Shown here in pieces: positions 1 to 8,998 of a DNA stretch of 64,000 nucleotides (positions within the stretch are counted from its first letter, which is position 1; every line of letters starts with the position of its first letter). Below the pieces are notes generated by a model. That model had not been told where the DNA came from, searched no databases, and worked only from the letters and a program-made list of their open reading frames with translations. Source of the stretch: Kineosporia babensis (GTDB lineage: Bacteria > Actinomycetota > Actinomycetes > Actinomycetales > Kineosporiaceae); the NCBI RefSeq assembly GCF_021129305.1, contig NZ_JAJOMB010000007.1:62001-126000 (forward strand). Reading direction: 5' to 3'. Made by a program: the position numbers and the translations under genes.

Positions 1-1
1 A

Positions 2-859
2 GCCCAGGTTTCGGAAGCCCAGGTTTCGGAAGCGCAGACCGAGGAACAGGTCCCGGCCGATCTGGCGGTCACCGCCGAGCGCCGGATGGAGATCCCCGCG
101 CTGCTGGAAGTGGCCGAGATCCACGGGCAGACCGAGTTCGGCACCATCACCCCGCACGAGCCGGAACCGGCCCCGCCGCCCGAGCCGCAGCCCGAGGCCT
201 CGGGAGAGCGCAGCCTCGGTTCACTGCTGCCCTCCACCCCGCACTTCGGTCAGCCCCAGCTACCGATCCAGGCGCACCTGCAACCGGTGGCCGAGACCGC
301 GGCCGTGTTCGAGCCGCGCAAACCCCCACCACCCCCACCGCCGCTGCGCACCCCCGGCGGTGGACTGGCGATTCCGCGCCCGAACATCCCGCCGATCGAG
401 GGGGTGCTGTGCTCCCGCAGCCACTTCAACGATCCGAAGGCCAGCTACTGCGCCATCTGCGGCATCTCGCTGCAGCAGGTCACCCGGCGGATCACCCATC
501 GGCCCCGGCCCACCCTGGGCGTGCTGGTGCTGGACGACGGCACCTCGGTGACCATCGACAGCGACCTGATCATCGGCCGGGACCCGGCCACGCATCCGGC
601 GGTGCAGGCCGGTGACGCCAAACCGATGTACCTCAACGACGAGGTCAACGGGGTCTCCCGGGTGCACGCCCGGATCACCCTGGTGGACTGGTCGGTCTGC
701 CTGACCGACGAGGGATCGGCCAACGGCACCTACCTGATGGACGCCGGTGGCAACCACGCGGTGCACGGCGAGGACGCGGCCGAGCTGGCCGGTGGCACCG
801 TCATCCGGATCGGCCGTCGCACCCTGACCTTCGACGGCTATCACAGTGCGGGCGAGTAA
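2..859 (+). CDS. FHA domain protein with Cys motif, 5' truncated by window edge
   Basis: The reading frame is open from the first bases, so the true start lies upstream; M at 86 is probably internal. The visible 286 codons begin with a twice-repeated AQVSE unit (15-bp DNA repeat), then a Pro/Glu-rich disordered stretch, a four-cysteine-type motif (CSRSHFNDPKASYCAIC) and a C-terminal forkhead-associated domain. The FHA signature residues are present: IGRDP, SRVHARI (the SxxH motif) and SANGTYL. FHA domains bind phosphothreonine, so this is likely a cytoplasmic reader of Ser/Thr kinase signals. It lies two genes upstream of a Ser/Thr kinase in the same direction, which fits. The Cys motif is often seen before FHA domains in actinobacterial proteins; zinc binding is inferred. 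Confidence 0.85.
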   Translation, partial: AQVSEAQVSEAQTEEQVPADLAVTAERRMEIPALLEVAEIHGQTEFGTITPHEPEPAPPPEPQPEASGERSLGSLLPSTPHFGQPQLPIQAHLQPVAETAAVFEPRKPPPPPPPLRTPGGGLAIPRPNIPPIEGVLCSRSHFNDPKASYCAICGISLQQVTRRITHRPRPTLGVLVLDDGTSVTIDSDLIIGRDPATHPAVQAGDAKPMYLNDEVNGVSRVHARITLVDWSVCLTDEGSANGTYLMDAGGNHAVHGEDAAELAGGTVIRIGRRTLTFDGYHSAGE

Positions 860-922
860 CGGACTATGTCGGTCTTGCCCCGAGCGCCGATACTGTCGGG
901 AGGTTCCCTCCGAGGGCAGGAA

Positions 923-2710
923 ATGAGCATGCGCCCACGTCAGCGCACCTGTCGCCGATCGCGCACCGCCGCGCTCGGCCTGGCCCTGTGTCTGCTCGCC
1001 ACCGTCTGGGCAGCGCAGAGTGCCGCCGCGCTGCACTCAGCCGATTTCCGCCCGGCCAACTACACGGAGCCGGCCGGCGGTCACGACGGGCACAGCGGCG
1101 GGGGCAATCCGTCTCCGTCGGCCGGTTCCTCCCCCACCGCGAGCGAGCACGACGCCGACGCGCACGTGGACCTGCCTCAGGGCAATCAGGAGTGGTCCAC
1201 GCCCGACCTGATCGCGCAGGGGGCGCTGGTGCGGGTCGAGACGGTGGCCGACGTGTACGTGGCGCTGCACCACTTCCATGTGGAGAACTACGGCTACCCC
1301 GAGGTCGGTGACCCTCAGGCGGTCGCCTCCGGTGCCTTCGTCAATGCCCAGGGTCTGGTGATCACCAGCAAGGGTGCGCTGTACGACGACGAGAAGCAGA
1401 TCGAGCGGTTCGCCACCTGGGGCATCAACAAGGCCTTCGTCGACGCCAAGTTCCTGAAGGAGCTGCCGGACGACCCGTTCGCCCGGACCACGATCACCGG
1501 TGCGACCAAGGGCGAACTGGCCGACACCCCGCCCACCGACCCGGCGATGAACGACCGGCTGCAGGACTGCTACGACTGGAAGACCTCGCACCACTGCGCG
1601 GTTTTCGTGGTGATGCACCAGAAGATCGTGCCCAGCGTTCAGGACAAGGGCAGCGCCGAGCTGGAGGGGCTGGCGCAGTCGGACGCCCGGGTGGCCGCGG
1701 TCTCCACCCAGCCGCGCGGCATCACCCCGCTCACCCTGCAGCTGGCCAATCCCGAGCCGGGGGCCAAGTACTGGGTGGTGAGCTCGCGCGGGGTGAACGA
1801 GGAACCGCTGGTCGGTACCGGCACCCTGACCGACTCCGAGCAGGATCCGATCTCCGCGGCCGATCTGGCCAAGTGGGACAAGGAGTTCGGGGACCTGGCC
1901 GAGGGGGCGCCGGTGGTCTCGGCCCGCGGTGATCTGGTGGCCTTCCTCGGCACTGCGGCCGGCAGCGACGAGCTGGCCGCGGTCTCCGCCTCGCACATCT
2001 CCAACGACCTGCGCACCTTCGGCCTGACCAGAGACTCCAGCCCGGTCGACGCACAGTTCCAGGACGGTCTCGAGCTGTTCGAGGCCGCCCAGTTCGCCGC
2101 CGCGGTGCCCAAGCTGGAGGTCGCGGTGCAGGAGTCCGGCGGTCAGCGCGTGGCCCGGGACCTGCTGGCCCGGGCCGAGCAGAAGGCCGGCAGCGCCGAG
2201 GACCTTTCCGACGAGGCCGACGTGCTGGCGGTGACCGACCAGGACGAGGGCTGGAGCGGTCTGGCCATCGCGGTGTTCAGTGCTCTGGTCATCCTGGTCC
2301 TGATCGGCGTGGGCATCGCCGTCGCAATGTCCAGGCGGCACGACGAGGGCGGCCCGGAGAACCAGGGCGACGAAGAAGCCGATCCCGGGACGCCGACCGG
2401 CGGGCCGACGTCCTCAAGCAGTAACCCCAGCCAGGCAACCAACCCGACGAGCCAACCCACCAACCCGAGCCAGGCCACCAACCCGGGCCAGGCCACCAAC
2501 TCGACCGCTCTCTTCGCCACCGGCACCACCGACGTGAAGTCCGGCGAGGAACCGACCCTCAAACGCGGCGAGCCCAACCAGCCCCAACCCCAGCCTCTTT
2601 CCCGCCCCTCGGGTGGCTTCTGCAGGCAGTGCGGCACGCAACTCAGTCCGGGTGATCGCTTCTGCTACTCGTGCGGGGCGCCGTCGAGCGCCACCGTGAG
2701 CAAGGGGTAG
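923..2710 (+). CDS. Membrane protein with degenerate protease-like domain and zinc ribbon
   Basis: The ATG at 923 is preferred over 866 because it follows GAGGGCAGGAA and is followed directly by a signal-anchor (basic residues, then GLALCLLATVWAAQSAAA). The exported part (about residues 60-440) resembles a chymotrypsin-like fold: GAFVNAQGLVITSKGAL looks like the N-terminal barrel and EGAPVVSARGDLVAFLG like the usual GDSGGPVV region, but no catalytic His/Ser motif is evident, so it may be a non-catalytic sensor. A transmembrane helix lies at about 446-468. The cytoplasmic tail has an Asn/Pro/Ser/Gln-rich repeat (NPSQATNPTSQPTNPSQATN) and ends in a zinc ribbon, CRQCG...CYSCG, near 566-584. The kinase gene starts 3 bp after its stop, suggesting one operon. 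Protease homology is tentative. Confidence 0.75.
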   Translation: MSMRPRQRTCRRSRTAALGLALCLLATVWAAQSAAALHSADFRPANYTEPAGGHDGHSGGGNPSPSAGSSPTASEHDADAHVDLPQGNQEWSTPDLIAQGALVRVETVADVYVALHHFHVENYGYPEVGDPQAVASGAFVNAQGLVITSKGALYDDEKQIERFATWGINKAFVDAKFLKELPDDPFARTTITGATKGELADTPPTDPAMNDRLQDCYDWKTSHHCAVFVVMHQKIVPSVQDKGSAELEGLAQSDARVAAVSTQPRGITPLTLQLANPEPGAKYWVVSSRGVNEEPLVGTGTLTDSEQDPISAADLAKWDKEFGDLAEGAPVVSARGDLVAFLGTAAGSDELAAVSASHISNDLRTFGLTRDSSPVDAQFQDGLELFEAAQFAAAVPKLEVAVQESGGQRVARDLLARAEQKAGSAEDLSDEADVLAVTDQDEGWSGLAIAVFSALVILVLIGVGIAVAMSRRHDEGGPENQGDEEADPGTPTGGPTSSSSNPSQATNPTSQPTNPSQATNPGQATNSTALFATGTTDVKSGEEPTLKRGEPNQPQPQPLSRPSGGFCRQCGTQLSPGDRFCYSCGAPSSATVSKG

Positions 2711-2713
2711 ACC

Positions 2714-4309
2714 GTGGACCCGCGCGGACAGATGATGCTCTCCCCCGGCGACGTGCTCGCCGGGTACGAGATCGAGGGGTACATCGCCCGGGGCGGCATG
2801 GCGGTGGTCTACCGGGCCCGCGACCTCTCGCTGGGCCGCCGGGTCGCGCTGAAACTCATTGCCCCAGAACTGGCCACCAACGACAAGTTCCGGCAGCGCT
2901 TCATCCGTGAGTCCGAACTCGCCGCCTCGATCGACCACCCCAACGTGATGCCGATCTACGCGGCCGGCGAGGCCGAGGGCGTTCTCTACATTGCCATGCG
3001 GTTCGTGGACGGGCAGGACCTGGGCCGGCTGATCGCCGCCGACGGCCGCCTCGATCCGGCCGACGTGCTGCCGATGTTCACCCAGGTGGCCGCCGCCCTG
3101 GACACTGCGCACGCGCACGGCCTGATCCACCGCGACGTCAAGCCCGGCAACATCCTGATCGCCAACCAGCCCGAGAACCACGTCTACCTGACCGATTTCG
3201 GCCTGACCAAGCGTTCCACCAGCCTGTCCGGCTTCACCACCGCCGGGCACTTCATCGGCACCATCTCCTACGTCGCCCCCGAGCAGATCGCAGCGCAGGA
3301 GGTCTCCCACGCCGCCGATGTGTACGCCATGGGATGCGTTCTGTACGAGGCGCTCTCCGGCCGTCCGCCGTTCCAGCGCGACGACGACGCGGCCATGCTC
3401 TGGGCCCACATGTCGGCCGAACCGCTGCCCCTGGCCGGCTACGTGCCCGGAATCCCCGCGGCCGTGGACGAGGTGATCGCCCGCGCGATGACGAAAGACC
3501 CGCAGCAACGCACCCAGTCGTGCCGGGCCGTCATCGCCGAACTGCGCGAGGCCTTCCGCACCGGCGAGATTCCCCCGCCACAGACCGGTTTCTCGATGAG
3601 CCAGCGCCGCGCCCCGGCCGACTCGATGGACGATCAGCCCGGCCTGGACGAGCCGATCCTCACCCCGCCCGCGCCCGCGGTTCTGGCCCGCACCACCAAC
3701 TCCCGCAACCGTCGCACCCCGTGGATCGTGGCCGCTGTGGCCGTGATCGCCCTGCTGGCAACGGCCTTCTTCGCGCTCCCCCGCTGGCTGGAGCCGGAAT
3801 TCGTCAGCTACCAGGGCGAGGACGAGGCCACCTCCTGGCTGGCCTTCGACCGCCCGGCGGACTGGAAGGCCCACCCCAACCTGCGCAAGACCTGTTTCTG
3901 CACCAATCAGTACAGCGCCGTGCTGGAGACCGGGGACTGGACGAACGTGATCGCGGCGATCCGCAACGGCACCAGCGTGGAGGGCCTGTACGCGCAGCAG
4001 ACAACCCGGATGGACCTGAGCGACGCCACCGCGGTCAGCCAGCACCTGGAAACCTTCCTGGCCAAGAACAAGAAGGAACTCGGCACCCCGGTGCCGACCA
4101 CGGTGGACGACCATGCGGCCTGGGCGGTGGAGGGCACGCTGATCGCCAGCAAGGACCCGACGCTGCGGCTGAGCATCCGCTACCTGATGGTGCGGGCGGC
4201 CTCCGGCGAGACCGACCACATCGTGCTCTTCACCCGCGACCAGGACGCCGAGAAGCTGTCCGACCGGCTGGACCGGGTGCAGGAGTCGATCCGCCTGCTC
4301 GAGGACTAG
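2714..4309 (+). CDS. Transmembrane Ser/Thr protein kinase (PknB-like)
   Basis: A 531-residue Hanks-type kinase with a GTG start 3 bp after the preceding stop. The N-terminal kinase domain (about 17-285) has the Gly-rich loop RGGMAVVYRARD, the ATP lysine in VALKLI, catalytic HRDVKPGN (near 137) and DFGLTK (near 160), and an APE motif (VAPEQ), so it should be active. A Pro-rich juxtamembrane segment leads to one transmembrane helix (about 335-356) and a roughly 170-residue extracellular domain that lacks PASTA repeats and carries a close Cys pair (KTCFCTN). The extracellular domain is of a type I do not recognise. Substrates could include the upstream FHA protein. Its stop codon overlaps the stop of the convergent VOC gene by three bases. 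Confidence 0.93.
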   Translation: MDPRGQMMLSPGDVLAGYEIEGYIARGGMAVVYRARDLSLGRRVALKLIAPELATNDKFRQRFIRESELAASIDHPNVMPIYAAGEAEGVLYIAMRFVDGQDLGRLIAADGRLDPADVLPMFTQVAAALDTAHAHGLIHRDVKPGNILIANQPENHVYLTDFGLTKRSTSLSGFTTAGHFIGTISYVAPEQIAAQEVSHAADVYAMGCVLYEALSGRPPFQRDDDAAMLWAHMSAEPLPLAGYVPGIPAAVDEVIARAMTKDPQQRTQSCRAVIAELREAFRTGEIPPPQTGFSMSQRRAPADSMDDQPGLDEPILTPPAPAVLARTTNSRNRRTPWIVAAVAVIALLATAFFALPRWLEPEFVSYQGEDEATSWLAFDRPADWKAHPNLRKTCFCTNQYSAVLETGDWTNVIAAIRNGTSVEGLYAQQTTRMDLSDATAVSQHLETFLAKNKKELGTPVPTTVDDHAAWAVEGTLIASKDPTLRLSIRYLMVRAASGETDHIVLFTRDQDAEKLSDRLDRVQESIRLLED

Positions 4310-5032
4310 ATCTTTCGCCCAGTCAGGCAGTACGTGCGGCCGACCGGATCAGTCATCACGGTCCACAGCTGGGTCCACGGCCCCACCTCAGCTCCGAGTG
4401 CGGCGTGGGCAGGCGCTAGCGAACGTCGTTGCGGAGCGGCGAAATCCGGGTGCGCGGTGACCGTGGGTGTTGGGTCGTCCAGGCGCTGCAGCAGGAGGCG
4501 TAGGGGCAGGCCGTCAGGCTCACTCAGCCGGGTGAACTCGGACTCGCCCTGGTGCTGCAGGTCCCAGCCAGTCAGCGCTGACCAGAACGCCGTCTCGCGA
4601 TCCCAGAGGCCGGGCGGGATGTCGATGCAGAGCTGGTCCAGGCGGGCCTGGCCTTCGGAATCCGGCAGCCCGTACGGCGCCGGCACGACCCGCTCGCCTT
4701 CCCACGGCACCAGGCAGAAGACGAAACCGCCGGGGCTGACCAGGACATCGTAGTCGGGCTCGTGCTGCACCGGCCGAAACCGCCTGTTCCACGGCCGAAG
4801 GGAGCTCGGCGGCCGGAAGGTGCAGGTCCAGGTGACAACCCGACGATCCGGAACCCAACCGCTGGACCCGGACGTAGGCGTCCCCAGTTTCCGGAAGCAG
4901 GGTCGCGAACTCGCCGTGCTCACCGCGCGGGGGCGAGAGAGTGCTGCCCGTGACCTCACTCCAGAACTGCGCCCCGGCCGCGAAGTCCGGCTCCGGGAGG
5001 TCCAGAAACATGGTCAGCCACCGAATCTGCAT
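4306..5032 (-). pseudogene. VOC (glyoxalase-like) family gene, frameshifted
   Basis: Two overlapping minus-strand frames together encode one two-domain VOC protein. From ATG 5032 the first frame reads MQIRWLTMFLDLPEPDFAAG to about AVEQAVSAGA, and the expected continuation, HEPDYDVLVSPGGFVFCLV to the end YCLTGRKI, is in another frame ending at 4306. The switch falls at about 4762-4772 (GTGCAGCAC on the minus strand) and needs one extra or two missing bases. The restored product is about 240 residues and resembles actinobacterial glyoxalase-like proteins with tandem vicinal-oxygen-chelate folds; its substrate is unknown. It may be a real pseudogene or a sequencing error, since the remainder shows no further damage. 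It is convergent with the kinase gene. Confidence 0.75.
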
Positions 5033-5174
5033 GAACTTCAGGCTAATGGCCTAATGCCCGGGCGGCTCCTGCCGACTATGTCCCCATGAGCGGTATGACG
5101 TGCGGCACACCGCCCACGAAAGCAGCCGATGCGCGGCTAGTGTGCCCCTTTGTGCCAATACCGAGATCGCACTC

Positions 5175-6713
5175 ATGAGCCCCACGCCGGTACGGCACTC
5201 GCGGGAAGCGGCCAAGCGGGGGCGCTGGCTCACCTTCACCCTCTACACGGTGGTCCTGCTGTTGCTGGCCACCGCCGGGGGTGGCGTGTACCTGTACACC
5301 CGGCTGAACGCCAACATCTCCTCCTCCGCCCTGTACTCCGGCACCAGCGGCGGCGCGGGCGAGCAGACCGCTGACGAGCAGGGCCGGGTCCCGGTCAACG
5401 TGCTGGTGATCGGCACCGACTCGCGCTCCTCGAAGGAGAACTGCCAGCTGGGCGGGGCCTGCGACGAGACCCACTCCAACGCGGACGTCCAGCTGCTGGT
5501 GCACGTGTCGGCCGACCGCAGCAACATCACCGCGATGAGCGTGCCCCGCGACACGATGACCGACCTGCCCGGCTGCAAGGACCCGGACACCGGGCAGAGC
5601 GTGGCCGAACGGCACGGCCAGATCAACACCAGCCTGAACTACGGGCCGGGCTGCAGCGTGGCGGCGATCCACAAGCTCACCGGGATCACCATCGACCACT
5701 TCGCGCTGATCGACTTCTCCGGCGTGATCGAGATGTCCGACGCCACCGGCGGGGTGGAGGTGTGCGTGGACAACAACGTCTACGACACCTACTCGCACCT
5801 GAAGCTGAGCGAGGGCAAGCACACGCTGAAGGGCGAGGCCGCCCTGCAGTTCGTGCGCACCCGGCACGGTTTCGGCGACGGCAGCGACCTGGGCCGCACC
5901 TACGGCCAGCACGCCTTCCTGTCGGCCGCGATCCGCGCGCTCAAGGACCGGGGCACGCTGCTGAACCCGACCAAGCTCTACGGGGTGGCCGACGCCGCGA
6001 CCAAGGCGCTGACCGTGGACGAGGGTCTGGACGACATCCCGAAGCTGATCGACCTGGCTAACGAGTTCAACAAGGTGGACACCGACCGGATCACCTTCAC
6101 CACCATGCAGACCGTGCCGGACCCGGACAACTCCAACCGGGTGGTGCCGGCCGAGGCCGCGCAGAAGCTGTTCGACACGATCATCGCCGACCGGTCGCTG
6201 AGCAAGGACAAGAACGCCCCGACGGCGACCGCGAGCGCCGAGCCGACCTCCGGCACCTATTTCTCGGTTCAGGTGCGCAACCGCAGCGGCCAGGACGGCC
6301 GGGCCAAGAAGCTCGCCCAGACCCTGCAGGACGACGGTTACATCGCGGCCACCGACACCTCCACCGGCTCGGCCCAGGAGTCCAGCGCGGTTCTCTACCA
6401 GGGCAAACGTCAGAAGGAGCACGCCGAGCAACTGGCCGAGGCCCTGAAGATCCCGCTGTCCATGGTGGAGCCGGACGACGAGGTGGACACGGTGACGCTG
6501 GTCGTCGGCGAGGACTGGACGGCGGGTGAGACCTACCCGAAGATCACCAAGGCCCAGCAGGAGGAGGCGCTGGCCGACTCGCACGCCTCCAGCGCCGAGA
6601 AGTCCGGCTGTGTGCCGGTCAGCACCCAGAACACGGTCACCTACAACGGCGTCTCGATGTCGCCGGTGCAGGCGTACGCCCTGGCCACCGACGTCCGCGA
6701 TTCGGACCAGTGA
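5175..6713 (+). CDS. LytR-CpsA-Psr (LCP) family cell-wall glycopolymer transferase
   Basis: LCP proteins transfer undecaprenyl-linked glycopolymers such as arabinogalactan or teichoic acid-like chains onto peptidoglycan at the outer face of the membrane. From the ATG at 5175 (chosen over 5100 because it sits just before the basic and hydrophobic anchor) the protein is about 512 residues: a single helix at about 17-42, the LCP domain (NVLVIGTDSR, SVPRDTM, INTSLNYG, LIDFSGV, LQFVRTRHGF with the conserved Arg residues) and a C-terminal LytR_C domain beginning near YFSVQVRNRSG. The very end (CVPVSTQNTVTYNGV) is an extra short segment. It stands alone, followed by a 110-bp gap with a regulatory site for the next gene. 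Confidence 0.92.
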   Translation: MSPTPVRHSREAAKRGRWLTFTLYTVVLLLLATAGGGVYLYTRLNANISSSALYSGTSGGAGEQTADEQGRVPVNVLVIGTDSRSSKENCQLGGACDETHSNADVQLLVHVSADRSNITAMSVPRDTMTDLPGCKDPDTGQSVAERHGQINTSLNYGPGCSVAAIHKLTGITIDHFALIDFSGVIEMSDATGGVEVCVDNNVYDTYSHLKLSEGKHTLKGEAALQFVRTRHGFGDGSDLGRTYGQHAFLSAAIRALKDRGTLLNPTKLYGVADAATKALTVDEGLDDIPKLIDLANEFNKVDTDRITFTTMQTVPDPDNSNRVVPAEAAQKLFDTIIADRSLSKDKNAPTATASAEPTSGTYFSVQVRNRSGQDGRAKKLAQTLQDDGYIAATDTSTGSAQESSAVLYQGKRQKEHAEQLAEALKIPLSMVEPDDEVDTVTLVVGEDWTAGETYPKITKAQQEEALADSHASSAEKSGCVPVSTQNTVTYNGVSMSPVQAYALATDVRDSDQ

Positions 6714-6722
6714 CCCGAGGGG

Positions 6723-6742
6723 GACGGGACCTGAGTCCCCAA
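6723..6742. promoter_or_regulatory. DosR/DevR-like box upstream of Rv1733c-family gene
   Basis: The core GGGACCTGAGTCCC followed by CAA matches the mycobacterial DosR consensus TTSGGGACTWWAGTCCCSAA at 16 of 20 positions. Weaker partial sites follow at 6755-6763 (CGTCCCTAA) and 6808-6813 (GGGACT). The box lies about 80 bp before the start at 6824. Rv1733c of M. tuberculosis is itself a DosR-regulon gene, so site and gene agree; binding is inferred. Confidence 0.6.
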
Positions 6743-6823
6743 AGGCGCGCCACTCGTCCCTAAGCAGGTTCTGGCCCGGTATGCCGGATGGCGTAATGGC
6801 CGCGCGAGGGACTCAATAGAGGT

Positions 6824-7390
6824 ATGAGGTTCTCGATGGCCACCCGGCCGGGCTTCGGCCGGGACCACAACCCGTTGCGACGGCGCAGCGACCGGATTCA
6901 GGCGTACTCCGGGCTGGCCGCGGTCGTCCTCGTGATTGTGGTGCTGCCGGTGGCGTTGTTCGCCGGCTGGCGCACCTGGCAGCACTTTTCCGTGATCTCG
7001 GACCAGGAGCTGGCCACCCGGCAGCTGGTCACCGCCACGGTCGCCGCCGGCGATCCGCAGACCCGGATCGCCCGCAACCACCTGGCCACCGTGACCTGGA
7101 CCTATCCCGACCAGGTGGCGCACTCCGGGCACCTGGCGGTGCCCGGTTCGACGCTGCCCGGCGATCTGGTGCCGGTCTGGGTGGACGAGGCGGGCGAGAT
7201 GACCACCGCCCCGATGACCCGGCTCAACGTCTGGCTCGACGCGATCGGGATCGGGGTGGGCCTGATGCTCGCCGCGCTGGCGGTCGGCGGGCTCGGCTAC
7301 CAGGGCACCCGCTCGGTGCTGAACCGGCACCGGGCCCGTGAGCTGGACGAGGAATGGCGCCGGCTCAACGGGTTTTCGATGAATGCCTGA
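6824..7390 (+). CDS. Rv1733c-family two-helix membrane protein
   Basis: A 188-residue protein with the layout of M. tuberculosis Rv1733c: a short N-terminus with NPLRRRSDRIQAY (Rv1733c has a corresponding NPLVRGTDRLEA), a first membrane helix (VVLVIVVLPVALFAGW), an exported middle domain of about 100 residues, then a second helix (IGIGVGLMLAALAVGGLGY) and a short basic tail. The function is unknown; the mycobacterial member is a hypoxia-induced antigen. ATG at 6824 follows AGAGGT; ATG at 6839 is an alternative. Its 3' end overlaps the stop of the convergent GntR gene by 26 bp. The DosR-like box upstream suggests induction by low oxygen or nitric oxide. Confidence 0.85.
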   Translation: MRFSMATRPGFGRDHNPLRRRSDRIQAYSGLAAVVLVIVVLPVALFAGWRTWQHFSVISDQELATRQLVTATVAAGDPQTRIARNHLATVTWTYPDQVAHSGHLAVPGSTLPGDLVPVWVDEAGEMTTAPMTRLNVWLDAIGIGVGLMLAALAVGGLGYQGTRSVLNRHRARELDEEWRRLNGFSMNA

Positions 7391-8018
7391 GCGCCGCCGC
7401 GGTGCGCTGGGTGGCCTCGTCCAGCCGGTGCAGCTCGATCTCGGTCACCCGCCCGGCGTCCCGGTCCGCATAGGCCCGGACCAGGGCGTGGTGGTCGTCG
7501 AGCACGCTGCGGCGCTCGGCCTCGGTGTGCACGGCCAGCCCGGCGTACAGCTCCGAGACATCGCTCAGGCGGCGCAGAATCGTGGCCAGGTTCCGCCTGG
7601 TCGAGGTGCCTTCCAGCACCCGGCGGACGGTGCGCGCGGTCTCCACCCAGACCCGGTTGGGCAGGTCCGGGTCCAGATCGCCGAGCAGGGCCCGGGCCTG
7701 GTCGATCTCGTCGTCGGTGATGGTCCGCACCCGCTCGCGGACCGCGGTCGGGGTGAGCAGCCGGCGCAGTTCGTGGATCTCCTGCAACTCGGCCAGGCCG
7801 ACCTGGTGCACCGTCGATCCGCGGAACGGGTCGGAGTCGACCAGGCCCTGACTCTCCAGCTCGCGCAACGCTTCCCGGACCGGGGTGACGCTGACCTCCA
7901 GCCCGGCCGCCAGCTCGGACTGCACCAGGTGGGTGCCGGTCTGCAGCTCTCCGGTGAGGATGGCCTCGCGCAGCCGCTCGGTGACGTTCTGGTGCGCGGT
8001 CCGCGGCTTCAGCCCCAT
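7365..8018 (-). CDS. GntR family transcriptional regulator (FadR/FCD type)
   Basis: A 217-residue regulator read from ATG 8018 (MGLKPRTAHQNVTERLREAI). The N-terminal winged helix (about 8-75) carries the GntR signature ILTGELQTGTHLVQSELA and VSVTPVREALRELE. The C-terminal part (about 85-210) is all-helical and of FCD type, ending with a repeated His/Asp pattern (DDHHALVRAYADRD) that usually binds a metal and a carboxylate ligand. It starts 10 bp inside the end of the upstream LysR gene on the same strand, so the two are probably translated from one message. The target is unknown; the divergent EamA transporter is the obvious candidate for the pair. Confidence 0.9.
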   Translation of the reverse strand: MGLKPRTAHQNVTERLREAILTGELQTGTHLVQSELAAGLEVSVTPVREALRELESQGLVDSDPFRGSTVHQVGLAELQEIHELRRLLTPTAVRERVRTITDDEIDQARALLGDLDPDLPNRVWVETARTVRRVLEGTSTRRNLATILRRLSDVSELYAGLAVHTEAERRSVLDDHHALVRAYADRDAGRVTEIELHRLDEATQRTAAALRHSSKTR

Positions 8019-8959
8019 GAGCCGATGGTGGCATCGTGCCGGGCCGCGGCAACCGTTTTCAGTTTGTTCAGGACCACCGACGTGGGAGCATCGGCCGAAC
8101 GTCCCGCCCGGGTCACGGCGTACACCTGCCGGGCGGGTGAGGTGGCCACAGGCACGGTACGGACATTGGCGAAGCGTAACGGCTGGGCCAGCCGCGGGAT
8201 CAGCCCCACCCCCGCGCCGGCCGAGACCAGCGCGGCGAGAGCGTCGTACTCGATCGTCCAGTGCCGCACATCGGGCAGGAAGCCGGCTGCGGTGCAGGCG
8301 TTCTCGGCGATCACCGAGCAGGCGTCGTCGGGATTGCCGGAGATCCACTCCTCGTGCGCCAGCCGGGCCAGGTCGATCTCGCTCTCCTCGGCCAGCGGGT
8401 GGTCCTCGGGCAGCACGGCGTCCAGCACGTCGGTGATCAGGTCGACCCGGGCGTAGCGGGGATCGTCCGGGCGCGGCCCGCCGGGATGGTCCACGGTGAT
8501 CGCGATGTCGGCCTCGCCGGCGTCCAGCGCCCGCAGCGCCGCCTGCGGATTCTTGTCGCGGGAGAGCACCTGCAACCCGGGACGCTCACGCCGCAGCTGC
8601 ACCATGGCCGGGCCGACCACCGCCGCGACCGCCGTGGGCAGGGTGGCCACCCGCACCTCACCGACCGAACCGTCCTGGAACGCGGCCAGATCCGACCGGG
8701 CCCGTTCCAGCTGGGCCTCGATCGCCAGCCCGTGCCCCAGCAGCACCCGCGCGTGCCCGGTCAGCCGCACCCCTCGTCCCTGCTTCTCCAGCAACGGCAC
8801 CCCGAGCTCACGGGCCAGCCCGGCCACCTGCTGGCTGACCGCCGAGGGGGTGAGGTGCAGGGCCAGCGCTGCGGCGGCCACCGTTCCGCGCCGCTCGACC
8901 TCACGCAGCAGCCGGAGCTTGCGCAGGTCGATCGTGAAGTCCGGACTGTCGATTGACAT
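8009..8959 (-). CDS. LysR family transcriptional regulator
   Basis: A 316-residue LysR regulator. The N-terminal helix-turn-helix (about 10-70) reads LRKLRLLREVERRGTVAAAA then LTPSAVSQQVAGLARELG, followed by the linker helix and a two-lobed effector domain (about 95-300; AAVVGPAMVQLRRERPG, then GVGLIPRLA near the end). It is transcribed away from the EamA gene with only about 40-50 bp between the starts, the classic arrangement for a LysR protein controlling its divergent neighbour and itself. The downstream GntR gene overlaps its stop by 10 bp. Confidence 0.92.
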   Translation of the reverse strand: MSIDSPDFTIDLRKLRLLREVERRGTVAAAALALHLTPSAVSQQVAGLARELGVPLLEKQGRGVRLTGHARVLLGHGLAIEAQLERARSDLAAFQDGSVGEVRVATLPTAVAAVVGPAMVQLRRERPGLQVLSRDKNPQAALRALDAGEADIAITVDHPGGPRPDDPRYARVDLITDVLDAVLPEDHPLAEESEIDLARLAHEEWISGNPDDACSVIAENACTAAGFLPDVRHWTIEYDALAALVSAGAGVGLIPRLAQPLRFANVRTVPVATSPARQVYAVTRAGRSADAPTSVVLNKLKTVAAARHDATIGSWG

Positions 8960-8998
8960 GAAGAAAATCTAGATGGACTTAACGATCCTGACCAGAGG

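Noticed and set aside
2414-4219. 601-codon minus-strand frame
   Set aside because: It is opposite the Ser/Thr kinase gene, with no recognisable domains.
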